Source: Acidobacteriota bacterium (GTDB taxonomy: Bacteria > Acidobacteriota > Terriglobia > Terriglobales > Acidobacteriaceae). Taken from it: a stretch of 5,813 nt of DNA. This document shows positions 5,671-5,813 of the stretch, piece after piece. The position numbers and the translations under genes are program-made. Within the stretch, counting starts at the first letter, position 1; each line of letters opens with the position of its first letter. The stretch lies in assembly GCA_003224995.1 (NCBI GenBank), contig QIAI01000148.1, positions 1-5,813 on the forward strand. Reading direction: 5' to 3'. The notes beneath the pieces were generated by a model that did not search any database, was not told the DNA's origin, and saw only the letters and a program-made list of their open reading frames with translations.

Positions 5671-5813
5671 CATAAGTCTGTCATCCTGATCGCCATAAAT
5701 CTGCATCCTGACCGCCATAAATCTGTCATCCCGATCGCCATAAATCTGTCATCCCGACCGCTATAAATCTGTCATCCCGACCGCCATAAATCTGTCATCC
5801 CGACCGCTATAAA
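5671..5813. repeat. 23-bp tandem repeat array, continuing past the right edge
   Basis: Six full units begin at 5671, 5694, 5716, 5739, 5762 and 5785, and a seventh (5808) is cut by the window edge. A unit begins YATAAATCTGTCATC and ends CGACCGC. The second unit is 22 bp (one T lost). The three units nearest the small gene carry substitutions (CCTGAT, CCTGAC, CGATCGC); the outer ones are nearly identical and differ only in a C/T at position 1, which alternates C, T, C, T. There are no spacers, so this is not a CRISPR array. 23 is not a multiple of three and the array lies upstream of a gene, so it is unlikely to be coding. Confidence 0.9.

Noticed and set aside
5488..5766. A 92-codon plus-strand frame ending in repeated KSVI.IAINL
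   Set aside because: Antisense to the small gene, then simply a translation of the 23-bp array; the unit length is not a multiple of three, so no repeat protein is maintained.
5671..5813. Possible CRISPR array
   Set aside because: Units are directly adjacent with no spacers and no cas gene is in the window.

Overview
The window looks like chromosomal DNA from a GC-rich, Gram-negative environmental bacterium. An Acidobacteriota (Terriglobia) genome fits best. This rests on three things: the style of the efflux genes, a short Ig-like lipoprotein, and a tiny basic protein of a kind I associate with that phylum, together with several small intergenic repeat families. It is an inference from pattern recognition; no marker gene is present.

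Layout. Positions 1-2234 (minus) hold the N-terminal ~70% of an AcrB/MexB-type RND (HAE1) drug-efflux transporter; its C-terminus lies beyond the left edge. Upstream of it in the same direction, at 2411-3502 (minus), is its periplasmic adaptor (AcrA/MexA-type lipoprotein). The two form an adaptor-transporter operon, but a 112-bp palindromic intergenic repeat (2269-2380) sits between them. Positions 3503-3786 are a divergent intergenic region holding a second repeat: arrays of a 7-bp unit facing each other (3576-3737). Positions 3787-4824 (plus) encode a PLP-dependent threonine-aldolase-family enzyme. After a 187-bp spacer with a tentative promoter, 5012-5446 (plus) encodes a small lipoprotein with one Big2-like Ig fold. 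It converges, with 5 bp between stop codons, on a 55-residue, very basic protein at 5452-5619 (minus). Directly upstream of that small gene lie two copies of a 20/21-bp direct repeat (5630-5670), then a 23-bp tandem repeat array (5671 to the right edge) that continues outside the window.

How the parts relate. The adaptor and the RND pump would work together with an outer-membrane TolC-type channel (not in the window) as a tripartite exporter. The aldolase, the Ig-like lipoprotein and the small basic protein have no obvious link to the pump.

The most unusual points are: (i) the RND protein lacks about 24 residues of the porter domain that are normally very conserved and include part of the distal drug-binding pocket, with the reading frame kept; (ii) four different repeat structures fill most intergenic spaces; (iii) the 23-bp array shows a 46-bp higher-order period next to the small gene's start.
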